This document shows positions 8,320 through 17,116 of a stretch of 64,000 nucleotides of DNA, one piece after another. Source of the stretch: Ruthenibacterium lactatiformans (GTDB lineage: Bacteria; Bacillota; Clostridia; Oscillospirales; Ruminococcaceae); contig NZ_JXXK01000001.1 of the NCBI RefSeq assembly GCF_000949455.1, positions 342,628-406,627 of the forward strand. The letters are read 5' to 3'. Positions within the stretch are counted from its first letter, which is position 1. Every line of letters begins with the position of its first letter. A model generated the notes under the pieces. The model was not told the DNA's origin. It saw nothing but the letters and a program-made list of their open reading frames with translations, and searched no databases. The position numbers were made by a program, and so were the translations under genes.

Positions 8320-10536
8320 TCAGCGTCCCAGCAGGTTCCTGAGCCTGCCCAGCAGCGTTTGCGGGCGCGGCGCTGCCGGGCGGCGCTGAGGCTGCTGCAA
8401 AGCGGCAGCATGGCGGCGTGCTGTCGGCGCACGACGTACCGGCTCCCCCGCCGGGCGCGGCGCAGGCATGGCGGGCCAAGTGCCGGCCAGCATATCATAC
8501 ATGCCGAGCTGGCTGTCAACGCGGGACGCGTCCGGCGCAGGCTTCACCTTGGGATAGGTGCCGTCCGGCTGCATTTCCCGGGCATTCACATTGTCGCGCA
8601 GCTGCAGATCCAGCATCTGCAGCAGCTCACCCGCAATGCGTCTGTCCTGAATACGCACGCCCACCTCGACACGTCGTTCGGTGTTGCGGGTAAGAAAATC
8701 GCCCGACGCGATATACACCCGTGTATCCTGCCCGCAGCCAAAAGCATACACACGCTCGTGCTCCAGATAGCGGCCCACGATGCTGCGCACCGTGACATTT
8801 TCCGTCAGGCCGGGTACCCCGGCTTTGATGCAGCAGATGCCGCGCACGATCATCTGCACAGATACCCCCGCGCAGGACGCTTCGGATATTTTTTCAATGA
8901 TATCCTTATCGCTGATGGAATTACACTTAAGAATGATGCGTGCGTCCTTCCCCATGCGTTTCGCCTCGATCTCCGCGTCCATCTCCTGCATCAGCACGCT
9001 TTTGAAGCACAGCGGCGCGACCAGAAGGTTGCCTGCGTGCTCTGTCAGGCGTTCGATCGCAAGATTATTGAACACGGTTGCCAGCTCGGAGCCGATGCCA
9101 AGATCGGTCGTGATAAACGAAAGGTCCGTATACTGCTCGGAGGTCTTTTCATTGTAATTGCCTGTGCCGATCTGGGCAATATAGTGCAGCTGATTGCCCT
9201 TTTTCTTTGTGATGAGCGTCAACTTTGAATGGATCTTGTATGCCTCAAAGCCGTAGATGACCGTGCAGCCCGCCTCCTCCAGCTGCTTGGAAAAGTCGAT
9301 GTTGTTCTGTTCGTCGAAGCGCGCGCGCAGCTCCACAATGGCAACGACCTCCTTGCCGTTTTCGGCCGCGGAGATAAGCGCCTCGATGATCTTGGATTCA
9401 TGTGCCACGCGGTACAGCGTCATTTTGATGGAAAGCACGTCCGGGTCCTGCGCAGCCTCGTTGAGCATGCGGATGAAGGGCCGGATGCTCTGGTACGGAT
9501 AAGAAAGCAGTACGTCCTGCGTTTCCACCACACGGGCAAGATTAAAATCCGGCGGCGGCAGCATGGGACGCTTCACCGGGTAAAACAGCTCGGTATGGCC
9601 GTCCTGCGCGATGCGCGCGGATATCTTGAAGCCAATGGACATATCCAGCGGCGTCGTCTGCTCAAACACCTGTTTTGCGGGCAGCATCAGCTTTTCGCGC
9701 AGGAACCCGACGATCTCCGCCGGAGCACGCGGCGTTGTCTGCAAGCGAACGGCCGCCAGCTTGCGGCGCTTTTTCAAAAGATCGCTCATGATCTCGCGAT
9801 AGTCCACGTCGTGGTCGAACATGCCTTCATCCACTGTGATATCCGCATTGCGCGTCACGCGGAAAATGCACCGGCTCTGCACGGTGTTCTTGCCGAAGAT
9901 CAGGCCCGCGAAATGTTCCACCATCTCTTCCACCAGTGCAAAGGCGACAGAGCCGCCCGACGGCACAAATATGATACGCTGGAACTGCGTGCTGATGGGT
10001 ACCAAACCAAAGGAAGACTGCGCGTCTCCCTTTCCCTTCAGAATGGTGCCGACATACACCTCATTGTTGCGCAGAAACGGAAAGGGATGCCGCCGGTCGA
10101 TGATCTGCGGAGAAAGGACGGGAAATATCTCCTGCATGAAATATTTGCGCCAGAAATGCTCCGCTTCTTTGCTCAGGTGCGCAAAATCCACCCTGCGGTA
10201 GCCCAACACACCCACATTCTCATACAGCTTCGCCACAATTTTATCGCAGTGCTGCTGCAGCTCCGCGACCTTAGGCATAATGGCGTCCAGCTGTTGAGCG
10301 GGCGTCATGCCCGTCTTGTTCTCTTTTTCATCGCCGCCCACCAGCGTACGGTCGTACAACGACCCCACGCGTACCATGAAAAATTCATCCAGATTGCTCG
10401 CGTAAATGGCGGCAAACTTCAGCTGCTCGCCAACCGGGACCGTCTTGTCCTTCGCAAGGTCCAGGACGCGCCGGTTGAATTCAAGCCAGCTCAGCTCCCG
10501 GTTGATGAATATCTCCCTCGTATGCGGCTGTTCCAT
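8320..10536 (-). CDS. ppk1: Polyphosphate kinase 1
   Basis: Reversibly makes polyphosphate from ATP. The 738-aa protein shows the N-terminal FINRELSWLEFNRRVL signature, SIKMTLYRVA, the phosphohistidine region YKIHSKLTLI, IGTGNYNEKT, and YLEHERVYAFG with the second conserved histidine. The ATG at 10536 is preceded by AAGGGGAG at 6 bases; the longer frame to 10620 has no SD. The C-terminal 55 or so residues are a Pro/Arg/Ala-rich tail beyond the usual PPK1 end, ending in LLGRLRNLLGR, which could be a disordered or membrane-surface-binding tail. It follows the comEA-like gene by 67 bases. Confidence 0.97.
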   Translation of the reverse strand: MEQPHTREIFINRELSWLEFNRRVLDLAKDKTVPVGEQLKFAAIYASNLDEFFMVRVGSLYDRTLVGGDEKENKTGMTPAQQLDAIMPKVAELQQHCDKIVAKLYENVGVLGYRRVDFAHLSKEAEHFWRKYFMQEIFPVLSPQIIDRRHPFPFLRNNEVYVGTILKGKGDAQSSFGLVPISTQFQRIIFVPSGGSVAFALVEEMVEHFAGLIFGKNTVQSRCIFRVTRNADITVDEGMFDHDVDYREIMSDLLKKRRKLAAVRLQTTPRAPAEIVGFLREKLMLPAKQVFEQTTPLDMSIGFKISARIAQDGHTELFYPVKRPMLPPPDFNLARVVETQDVLLSYPYQSIRPFIRMLNEAAQDPDVLSIKMTLYRVAHESKIIEALISAAENGKEVVAIVELRARFDEQNNIDFSKQLEEAGCTVIYGFEAYKIHSKLTLITKKKGNQLHYIAQIGTGNYNEKTSEQYTDLSFITTDLGIGSELATVFNNLAIERLTEHAGNLLVAPLCFKSVLMQEMDAEIEAKRMGKDARIILKCNSISDKDIIEKISEASCAGVSVQMIVRGICCIKAGVPGLTENVTVRSIVGRYLEHERVYAFGCGQDTRVYIASGDFLTRNTERRVEVGVRIQDRRIAGELLQMLDLQLRDNVNAREMQPDGTYPKVKPAPDASRVDSQLGMYDMLAGTWPAMPAPRPAGEPVRRAPTARRHAAALQQPQRRPAAPRPQTLLGRLRNLLGR

Positions 10537-10603
10537 AAAAAACTCCCCTTTAAATAAACGCACGGTCCTTTCAGCCGGCACCGCGCCGCCGTGCTCCCAC
10601 GGC

Positions 10604-10933
10604 TCAGGAAACCCGGACATACGCCCGCATGCCGTCTACGGTGCGCTCCGAGATGCCTTTTACCCGTTCCAGTTCTTCCACCGCGCGGAACGGTCCGTTC
10701 GCCTCGCGGTATTCCACGATTGCCAGCGCCTTTTTCTCCCCGATGCCGGGCAGCGTCTCCAGTTCCGCGGCGGGCGCAGTATTGACATCCACCCTGTCCG
10801 GCCCCGCGTCAAAATACGGCGCTCCGTCCCAAGGCGGATATTCAGCCTGCCGCACGGGCGGCGCCGTTGCGCAAAGGCACACGAGGACGGCACACAACGC
10901 CGCCCACCAAGCCGCGGCAAAGCGGCGTCCCAT
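10604..10933 (-). CDS. ComEA-like helix-hairpin-helix DNA-binding protein
   Basis: 109 aa with an N-terminal hydrophobic anchor or signal (WWAALCAVLVCLCA, about residues 9-22), a short linker, and a ComEA-type HhH domain (VDVNTAPAAELETLPGIG, then GPFRAVEELERVKGI). ComEA binds incoming DNA outside the membrane during transformation. This protein lacks the longer SLBB region seen in some homologues. AGGGG lies 8 bases before the ATG. No comEC is visible next to it; the neighbour downstream is ppk1. Confidence 0.87.
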   Translation of the reverse strand: MGRRFAAAWWAALCAVLVCLCATAPPVRQAEYPPWDGAPYFDAGPDRVDVNTAPAAELETLPGIGEKKALAIVEYREANGPFRAVEELERVKGISERTVDGMRAYVRVS

Positions 10934-11003
10934 TCTATCATCCCCTGTTCTGAAGCATTCATCCGGGACAACGCGCAGGCGGCAATATCAAGGTCATTAT
11001 ACC

Positions 11004-11146
11004 GTGGCGCCGTGCTGCGGCCCCAACAAAACCGCGCCTGCCGCGGTTTTGCATGGTTCAATGTTCTCAAAGCCCATGTGCGGAAGCGCATCAGCGCATA
11101 AAGTGCGCGCAGCCGCGCAAGCGGCGGCTTTGAGGTTATTATACCA
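11004..11146. repeat. Interspersed repeat copy B (module 2 only)
   Basis: Starts just after CATTATACC and ends with GGTTATTATACCAT. The hairpin AAAACCGCG/CGCGGTTTT (11028-11050) replaces the A-T loop-closing pair of copy A with G-C, a compensated change. The core GGTTCAATGTTCTCAAAGC is identical to the other copies. Confidence 0.85.
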
Positions 11147-11153
11147 TATTTCT

Positions 11154-11405
11154 AAGCTCACACCTCGCGTACCGCTCGTGTTCACTAAGAAACACGGTAT
11201 CTATGCCGATAAGTTCATGCTTCGCCTGCGGCTCGCATTCACCAACCGGACATATTATACCATGACGCCGCGCAGCAGCCACAACAAACCGCACCTCCTG
11301 CGTTTTTGCATGGTTCAATGTTCTCAAAGCCCATGTGCGGAAGCGCATCAGCGCACGAAGAGCGCGCGGCCGCGCAAGCGGCGGACTTGAGGTTATTATA
11401 CCATA
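11154..11405. repeat. Interspersed repeat copy C (module 1 + module 2)
   Basis: Module 1 at 11154-11260 and module 2 at 11262-11405, same order and orientation as copy A at 6261-6515. The region GGTTCAATGTTCTCAAAGCCCATGT to GCGCATCAGCGCA matches copy B almost exactly; the AAACCGCA/TGCGTTTT hairpin has one mismatch here. Confidence 0.85.
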
Positions 11406-11445
11406 TCCCGCCCAAGGCACGCTCCATTTTACACGCTTTTTACAA

Positions 11446-12264
11446 TCATCCGTATTTACGAATCAACCCGTAAAGCACCTCGGCCACGCCGCCGTCCAGG
11501 CATCTGCCTGTTACGGTGTCCGCCGCGAGCTGCACCTCCTTGGGCGCGTTCCCCATCGCCACGGAATGCCCGGCCGCGCGCATCAGCTCAATGTCATTGA
11601 AATAATCTCCGATGGCCACCGTGTTTTCTATCGGGATGCCCATATAGGTGCAAAGTTCTCCCAGCGCCGCCCCCTTGGCCGCGCCCTCCGGCATGATCTC
11701 AAAATAGTTGCGGTTGGTCGCAATGAAGTAGACGCCGGGATATTTGCGTGCGTCCAGAAAATCCTGGATCTGCATCAGCATTTCATGGGAGCAGGCAAAC
11801 AGCACCTTATTCCAACCGCCATCCAGCTCCTCCAGCGGCGCCATGCGGTAAGTGAGCCCTTCATGGACCGTGTGGCGGTAGGTATATTCATTGGCCCGCA
11901 CCACGCAGATGCCGCCGTCCTCGGTCATAATCTCCACGCCCACTCCCGGAAAACGCGCCAATACATCGCACACCGCCCGGCGCGCCGACGGCTTGGACAG
12001 CAGTGTATTTCGGATGCGGATATCGTGTTCGAAATCGTAAATAACGCCCCCGCCATACAGGATAGCGGGTGCAGAAAGCGTCATCGAGTCCAGATGCCGT
12101 CCGGCTGATTCCATCGTGCGGCCCGTGGCCACGGTAAAATGGCCGCCCAGCGCGCAGAACAGCCGCATGGTCACCTGGTTCACAAAGGGCACGCCGTCCT
12201 CTGGTGTGAGCAGCGTGTTGTCCATGTCCGAAACGACGAGGATATCCTTGAGGGAGCGGATCAT
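11446..12264 (-). CDS. HAD superfamily (Cof-type) hydrolase
   Basis: 272-aa phosphatase of the Cof/YbiV type. Motif I is VSDMDNTLLT near residues 11-20, motif II is within VATGRT, and motif IV is GDYFNDIELM near 210-219, with an intervening C2-type cap. Substrates are usually sugar phosphates or cofactors such as FMN or PLP; nothing here decides which. The ATG at 12264 follows AAGGA at 11 bases and lies 5 bases after the rluD stop, so it is the last gene of the sepF-ylmH-divIVA-lspA-rluD run. Confidence 0.92.
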   Translation of the reverse strand: MIRSLKDILVVSDMDNTLLTPEDGVPFVNQVTMRLFCALGGHFTVATGRTMESAGRHLDSMTLSAPAILYGGGVIYDFEHDIRIRNTLLSKPSARRAVCDVLARFPGVGVEIMTEDGGICVVRANEYTYRHTVHEGLTYRMAPLEELDGGWNKVLFACSHEMLMQIQDFLDARKYPGVYFIATNRNYFEIMPEGAAKGAALGELCTYMGIPIENTVAIGDYFNDIELMRAAGHSVAMGNAPKEVQLAADTVTGRCLDGGVAEVLYGLIRKYG

Positions 12265-12268
12265 AGCG

Positions 12269-13189
12269 TTACATTTCCTTTTGCAGACGGCCGGTAAAGG
12301 CCGTGAAATATTCGGGCAGCGGGCTGTCGAACTCGACGTACGCGCCTGTTGCGGGATGAATGAAGCCGAGCGTTTTTGCATGCAGGCACTGGCCCTCCAG
12401 CTGGGTGATCACCTTACGCGGGCCGTAAACCGCATCCCCGGCAACCGGATGGCCGATGCTCGCAAGATGTACGCGGATCTGATGGGTTCGCCCAGTCCGG
12501 AGCCTTACGGAAAGATGTGTAAAGGCGGGAAAGCGCTCCTCCACATGGTAGGCCGTATAAGCGGCTTTGCCGCCCTTTGGCACGACGGCCATACGCTTTC
12601 GGTCCACAGGATGACGACCGATGTTCCCCTCCACAAATCCGTCGTCCGCAGCAAAACCGCCGTATACCACAGTATGGTATACCCGGGCGATGCTGTGCAC
12701 GGCGAACTGCTGCGACAACGAAAGATGCGTCTCATTGTCTTTTGCCACTACAAGCAGGCCGCTGGTGTCCTTGTCAATGCGGTGCACGATGCCGGGACGC
12801 ACTTCGCCGTTGATGCCGGAGAGCCTGCCCGCGCAGTGGTACAGCAGTGCGTTCACCAGTGTGCCGTCCGGGTTTCCCGCCGCCGGGTGGACCACCATTC
12901 CCTTGGGCTTATTGACAACCAGCAGCGAGCTGTCTTCGTAAACGATATCCAGCGGGATATCCTGCGGAATGATTTCCACCGGCTGGGCGTCCGGCAGCGA
13001 AACACACAACGCATCTCCTTGTGTAAGGCGCGCACTTTTGGCGACGGAACGTCCGTTGCACAGTACACGGCCCTCTGCCAGAAGCTGCTGTGCGAAGCTT
13101 CGCGTCAGTTCCGGGAACGCCGCTGCCAACGCGGCATCGATGCGGCGGCCCGTATCTTCGGCACCGGCGGTATATTCAAGCGTTTTCAT
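12269..13189 (-). CDS. rluD: RluD-type 23S rRNA pseudouridine synthase
   Basis: 306 aa: N-terminal S4 RNA-binding domain (RRIDAALAAAFPELTRSFAQ, about residues 15-70) and a pseudouridine synthase domain with the catalytic HRIDKDTSGLL (Asp within it), VVNKPKGMVVHPA, and RTGRTHQIRVHL. Modifies uridines of 23S rRNA, probably in helix 69 as RluD does in other bacteria; the exact sites are inferred. It overlaps the end of lspA by 14 bases, the standard lspA-rluD arrangement in Bacillota. Confidence 0.96.
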   Translation of the reverse strand: MKTLEYTAGAEDTGRRIDAALAAAFPELTRSFAQQLLAEGRVLCNGRSVAKSARLTQGDALCVSLPDAQPVEIIPQDIPLDIVYEDSSLLVVNKPKGMVVHPAAGNPDGTLVNALLYHCAGRLSGINGEVRPGIVHRIDKDTSGLLVVAKDNETHLSLSQQFAVHSIARVYHTVVYGGFAADDGFVEGNIGRHPVDRKRMAVVPKGGKAAYTAYHVEERFPAFTHLSVRLRTGRTHQIRVHLASIGHPVAGDAVYGPRKVITQLEGQCLHAKTLGFIHPATGAYVEFDSPLPEYFTAFTGRLQKEM

Positions 13190-13670
13190 CCGTCCCGGCC
13201 TTCTGCTCCTTTTTGGCGTTCAGCTCCTGACGCAGCACGGCGATGACAAACAACGCGGCGCCGACGCACACAAAGCAATCCGCCACATTGAATACAGCGA
13301 AATTCATGAATGTGGTAGCAAAGAAATCGACCACATACCCGTTGAGCACACGGTCGATCAGATTGCCCAAACCGCCGGAAAAAATCAGGATAAACACCCA
13401 GCGCTCCAACCAGGAAGACGGCTTCTTCCAGAAAAAATACACCGCCAGCGCCGCCAGCGCAAGGCCCGTTACGACGATGAGGAACACGCGCCCCCACTCG
13501 GCGTCTGCCAGCATGCTGAAGGCTGCGCCGTCGTTCAGCACATAGCGCAGCTCCATGACACCGGGAATGAACGGCATCGACCCTACCGGCGCAAGATAAA
13601 CCGTGGCAAGATGCTTTGTGAGCTGATCCAGCCCTGTCAGTGCAATGATAATGATTACAGATATCAGCAA
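13176..13670 (-). CDS. lspA: Lipoprotein signal peptidase (signal peptidase II)
   Basis: Aspartyl membrane protease that cleaves prolipoproteins after lipidation. The roughly 164-aa protein has four membrane segments and the conserved LNDGAAFSML, GNLIDR and FNVADCFV blocks, which hold the two catalytic Asp residues (in NLIDR and NVAD). The TTG at 13670 is the likely start because GAAAGGA lies 8 bases before it and the result matches the family's length; an upstream in-frame extension to 13826 lacks support. Last residues overlap rluD. Confidence 0.95.
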   Translation of the reverse strand: MLISVIIIIALTGLDQLTKHLATVYLAPVGSMPFIPGVMELRYVLNDGAAFSMLADAEWGRVFLIVVTGLALAALAVYFFWKKPSSWLERWVFILIFSGGLGNLIDRVLNGYVVDFFATTFMNFAVFNVADCFVCVGAALFVIAVLRQELNAKKEQKAGTDENA

Positions 13671-13789
13671 TGGTACGTTCCTTTCTTTGATTGGCACGTT
13701 GAAAAGCCAGACTCTCTCCATTTTTGCAGGCAAATCCACAGAAAATGGTCTGCAAATGCCGAAAAATGCAAAAATGCCGTAAACCATAA

Positions 13790-13820
13790 CATAGCGGCGC
13801 TTAAAACAAACGCCGCTATG
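13790..13820 (-). terminator. Hairpin after divIVA (terminator-like or attenuator)
   Basis: Perfect 10-bp stem CATAGCGGCG/CGCCGCTATG with an 11-base loop, 15 bases after the divIVA stop. Following bases on the minus strand are only moderately T-rich, so it may weaken rather than end transcription into lspA. Confidence 0.5.
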
Positions 13821-13834
13821 CCACACATGTTCAG

Positions 13835-14452
13835 TTAGTCCTCAAAAGTAATGTCCTGATACTCCTCGAACGAAGCCTCCTGTCCCGGTTCGGCCGGGGC
13901 TGCGGCAGGCTGCGCCTCCGCCGCAGGCTCTTCCTTCGGCGCTTCCTCCGGGGCAGGCTCGGGCTGTTCTTCAGCCTTGGGCGCCTCCGGCGCCTTTTTC
14001 TTTTTTTCTTCCGCGCCCGGGATCATGCTCAGCGATTCGATATGCTGCTTATACAGGTTCAGCACTTCGCCCTTGAAATGCGCCACCTCCGCTTTCAGGC
14101 GGGCCAGCAGCATCTCCTCTTCAGCTACCTTTTCCACGGCTTCTTCCCGCGCCTGGCTTGCCTTGCTCGTTGCATCGTAAATGATGGTCTCAGCCTTCTG
14201 GCGCGCCTCATGGATGACGCTCTCACCCATACGCTGGGCATTGAGGAGCGCTGTCTTCAGCGTTTCTTCATCATTGCGGTACTGGTCCACCTTTTCCGCA
14301 AGGATGTACATTTTTTTCTCCGCATCCGCTTTTTCCGTCTGCAGGCGTTCCAGTTCTGCCGCCACCTGGTCCAGATAAGCGTCCACTTCCTCGGGCCGGT
14401 AGCCGCGCATGACCTTGTCAAAGGTAACGTTGCGGATATCTTCAGCGTTCAT
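13835..14452 (-). CDS. divIVA: DivIVA domain cell-division/polarity protein
   Basis: 205 aa. The N-terminus carries the DivIVA membrane-curvature-binding signature (DIRNVTFDKVMRGYRPEEVDAYLDQV), followed by a long coiled coil (about residues 30-130) rich in Glu/Lys/Ala heptads. The tail beyond residue 140 is Pro/Glu/Ala-rich and acidic, probably disordered. DivIVA marks septa and poles and recruits partners. AGGGGGA lies 9 bases before the ATG. It sits in the usual sepF-ylmH-divIVA order. Confidence 0.96.
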   Translation of the reverse strand: MNAEDIRNVTFDKVMRGYRPEEVDAYLDQVAAELERLQTEKADAEKKMYILAEKVDQYRNDEETLKTALLNAQRMGESVIHEARQKAETIIYDATSKASQAREEAVEKVAEEEMLLARLKAEVAHFKGEVLNLYKQHIESLSMIPGAEEKKKKAPEAPKAEEQPEPAPEEAPKEEPAAEAQPAAAPAEPGQEASFEEYQDITFED

Positions 14453-14469
14453 AGAGATTGTTCCCCCTG

Positions 14470-15234
14470 TTAATATTCAATATAGGACACGAAGGTGCGG
14501 CCCTTCCGGCTTTTGGCACCCACGCCGCACAGCTTGTACTTGCCGCGTCCGCGGATGCTGAACACGTCGTTTTCAAACACTTCATAATGCGCGGACACCG
14601 TGGAAACGTGGTTCACTTCCACCATGCCGCTTTTCACAAGCTGCACCGCATCCCCACGGCTGATATGCAGCATGGCGGCCAGCACAGCGTCCAGCCTCAG
14701 CGAGGCCACCGTCGCCGTCTGTGCCGGGCGCTCTTCCCGGCCGGGCAGTTCCTCCGCCCGGCCCGCGCGCACACATACGCTGCAGCGCCCCACGCTGGAA
14801 AGCTCGTCGCACACCAGCGGCGCGACCGTATCCAGAACGAACAGATATGCTCCGTCTTCCGACAAAAGGATATCGCCGATGCATTCGCGCCTGATTCCCA
14901 GCGACATCAGTGCGCCCAGATAATCCCGGTGAGTGAGTGCTCTGTCAGCCCGCAGGGTCTGCGCAAACAGACATACGGCGGGCAGCGGCTCCTGCGCCCC
15001 ATATTCACCGAAAAGGCGCAGAATCCGCCGTTCGGCATCCGGATAGCCGCCGTCGAAAGCATATCCCTCAAAGCCCAACCCCGCAAGAGCGGCGCGGGCC
15101 AGTTCCTGCTGGCGATCGCTTAAAAACGGGGTGCTGCGGGACGTCCCTCGCTGGCGCACGACCTGCACAAGGTCCCCCAGGCGGCGGACGAACAAGCGCT
15201 CATCGTCGTCCGCGGGCGGTATGTAGCCTCTCAA
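14470..15234 (-). CDS. ylmH: YlmH family S4-domain RNA-binding protein
   Basis: 254 aa. An N-terminal region with VRRLGDLVQVV and LSDRQQELA, then a central segment typical of YlmH (HRDYLGALMSLGIRRECIGDI), and a C-terminal S4 domain (LRLDAVLAAMLHISRGDAVQLVKSGMVEVN, about residues 180-245). YlmH homologues bind stalled 50S subunits in a ribosome rescue pathway. The TTG start at 15234 lies 2 bases after the sepF stop without a good SD, so translation is probably coupled; the exact start is uncertain. Confidence 0.93.
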   Translation of the reverse strand: MRGYIPPADDDERLFVRRLGDLVQVVRQRGTSRSTPFLSDRQQELARAALAGLGFEGYAFDGGYPDAERRILRLFGEYGAQEPLPAVCLFAQTLRADRALTHRDYLGALMSLGIRRECIGDILLSEDGAYLFVLDTVAPLVCDELSSVGRCSVCVRAGRAEELPGREERPAQTATVASLRLDAVLAAMLHISRGDAVQLVKSGMVEVNHVSTVSAHYEVFENDVFSIRGRGKYKLCGVGAKSRKGRTFVSYIEY

Positions 15235-15236
15235 AA

Positions 15237-15689
15237 TCAGAAGAACACGCCGTTGCTTTCAAGCTCGTCCAGCAGATCCCCCATGATATCCACATTATAC
15301 GGGGTGATGATAAAAGTGCTGTTGGCAACGCGCTTGATCTGGCCGTTGTTTGCATACGCCACGCCGGAGAGAAAATCCACCAGACGGCGGGAGACCTCCT
15401 TATTTGTGGATTCCAGGTTCAAAACCACGGTGCGCTTGGCGTTCAGATGGTCCGCGATGGCGCTGGCATCATCAAAACGCTCAGGCTTCACAAGCACTAC
15501 CTGCAGCTGCATGGTGGAGTTGATATTCACGACCTTATTGCGTTTGGGCGTAACATCCTGTTCTTCGGGGACATAATCGTCCTGCGCCGCATAGCCTGTA
15601 TTCTCATTCACGAAATCCATATCGTCGTCATCGTAATCGTCGTCGTCGGGCACGCCCATCATACCTTTGATCTTATCGAACATACTCAT
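15237..15689 (-). CDS. sepF: Cell division protein SepF
   Basis: 150 aa. N-terminal amphipathic membrane-targeting helix (MSMFDKIKGMMG), an acidic Asp/Asp-Tyr linker (DDDDYDDDD region), and a C-terminal SepF domain with VVLVKPERFDDA, KRTVVLNLE and FLSGVAYA. SepF anchors FtsZ to the membrane. AAGGAG lies 9 bases before the ATG; the promoter at 15806-15834 precedes it, so sepF starts the division operon. Confidence 0.97.
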   Translation of the reverse strand: MSMFDKIKGMMGVPDDDDYDDDDMDFVNENTGYAAQDDYVPEEQDVTPKRNKVVNINSTMQLQVVLVKPERFDDASAIADHLNAKRTVVLNLESTNKEVSRRLVDFLSGVAYANNGQIKRVANSTFIITPYNVDIMGDLLDELESNGVFF

Positions 15690-15805
15690 CTCTGAAATCT
15701 CCTTTTTATGGCAAGCTGGCCGCGCGCAGACGCATGCGCCGCCGCGCCACGATTGTAACGGTTTTGTATCCGCACCGGCACAACAAATTGGATACTATCA
15801 TCGTT

Positions 15806-15834
15806 ATTATCCTTGTTTTTGTGGCGGATGTCAA
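15806..15834 (-). promoter_or_regulatory. Promoter of the sepF operon
   Basis: Minus strand: -35 TTGACA, 17-base spacer, -10 GATAAT. About 105 bases upstream of sepF and only about 40 bases past the HlyD-like gene stop. A weak hairpin TTTGTGT/ACACAAA near 15855 may end the upstream transcript. Confidence 0.75.
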
Positions 15835-15874
15835 TAAACAGTTGCAAATTTGTGTAAAAAGGCACACAAAAAAG

Positions 15875-17102
15875 CTACAATATTTTTCCGTCGTACAGAT
15901 CTGTACCGCGCACAACAATCTCATCGAACAGTTTTACCTCATTTTCGCCCGTCGTTGTTTTCGACGGCACCAGAATGTAATCCTCGTTTTCAAACAGGAT
16001 CGTAATATTTTTCTGGTACACCAGGTTTCCGTATTTGACAAACACGCAGTTTTGCCCTTCAACGATGTGCAGTGCCTGTCGGTCGATACGGATTCCCTCA
16101 TAGGTGGCGAACGTTATATCTGCTTTTTCATGCTCCAGCGTCACAACTGTCTCGTTGATGTAATCACAAATCAATTCCACCTTGGCAGTACCGTTCTCCT
16201 CGTCCACCGTAACATTCACCACGGTGGCGGGCACCGATTCGGCCGATACGTTTGGGAACGAGATCTCGACGCGCGTTCCCTCCACGAACTTTTCCGCCTG
16301 TTTCTGCGTCACAAGGCCATAATAACGCCAGCGGTAGTCCAAAATCAGCTTGCCCGCTACGTTTGCGTCGTTCGTTTGGGAAGGCTGTGCCAGCGCATCC
16401 TTCAATTCTGCCGGAGACATGGCCGCCAGCGCCTCAGGCGTATACATCTGCTTCTCGCTGTCCTGCGCGGAGACAAAATATCCGGCCGCCGGAGCTGTTA
16501 TCGGTGTGTATACGCTGGCGGCATCCGCCGCGTCGCGCCGCGCCGTCAGGTCCGCAATGCGGGCGCTGAAATCCGATACGACCCCCATCGTGAGCTGCAT
16601 CTTATTCTGCGCAAGCTGGATGGAAGCCCGCGCATCCGATAATCCTGTGTAATTGCCGCTCTCCAGCAGATCCAGCGCCGAATAGATACCCTGCTGGTTC
16701 TGATTCATCAGCGCCTCAACGTCGGCAGCCGCGCCCGCCTGGGACTTTTCCAGCACCGAAAGCTCCTCCGTCAGCTTTTCGGAGAGCGTCCGGTTCTGTG
16801 CGCTCGCTTCGTCGGCGAACAATCGCGCTACCTGCGTGCCTGCCGAGACACGCTCGCCGTTGTTCACCTGATAGCCCAGGACGCCCGCTCCCTCATAAGG
16901 AATGACCGTCTCATCCATGGCGAGCATCCCGTCGCAGCGGACGACGTCGGACATTGAATATGCCACCGCGGTCTGCGTTTGATAATTTGTACGCAGCACC
17001 TGTACCATCTGAACGCCGATATATCCGGCGGGCACGAGCATCAGCAGAGCCAAAATCAGTCCTCTGTACCGTTTTTCTTTTTCTTACCGGCCAGTTTTCC
17101 AT
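15875..17102 (-). CDS. HlyD-like membrane-anchored protein with 5' frameshift
   Basis: Predicted about 408 aa once one base is removed. Intact frame 15875-17053 contains a membrane segment (LALLMLVPAGYIGVQ), a long coiled coil (about residues 70-160) and barrel-sandwich/beta-barrel segments typical of HlyD/RND-type adaptors, as is often found beside sepF in Clostridia. Upstream, an ATG at 17102 with AAGGA 11 bases before it begins MENWPVRKRK but runs into the wrong frame. Deleting one A from the A5 runs at 17072-17076 or 17078-17082 joins it to RYRGLILALLML. Without that, a TTG at 17053 is the only start and leaves no basic residues before the membrane helix. Function is unknown. Confidence 0.75.
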
Positions 17103-17116
17103 ATATCCGTTATTCC

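Larger units (their letters stand above)
10934..11445. other. Intergenic region filled by repeats B and C
   Basis: About 510 bases without a gene. Most is occupied by the repeat modules at 11004-11146 and 11154-11405, arranged 2-1-2. The small frames seen on the minus strand (for example around 11239-11427) are translations of the repeat and lack SD sequences. The final 40 bases before the HAD gene stop hold no clear terminator. Confidence 0.75.

Noticed and set aside
9229..10557. 442-codon plus-strand frame
   Set aside because: Lies antisense to ppk1 and shows no family similarity.
11239..11427. Minus-strand frame coding MERALGGIWYNNLK... and similar frames at 11 kb and 6.5 kb
   Set aside because: They are translations of the repeat modules, have no SD, and share sequence only because the DNA is repeated.
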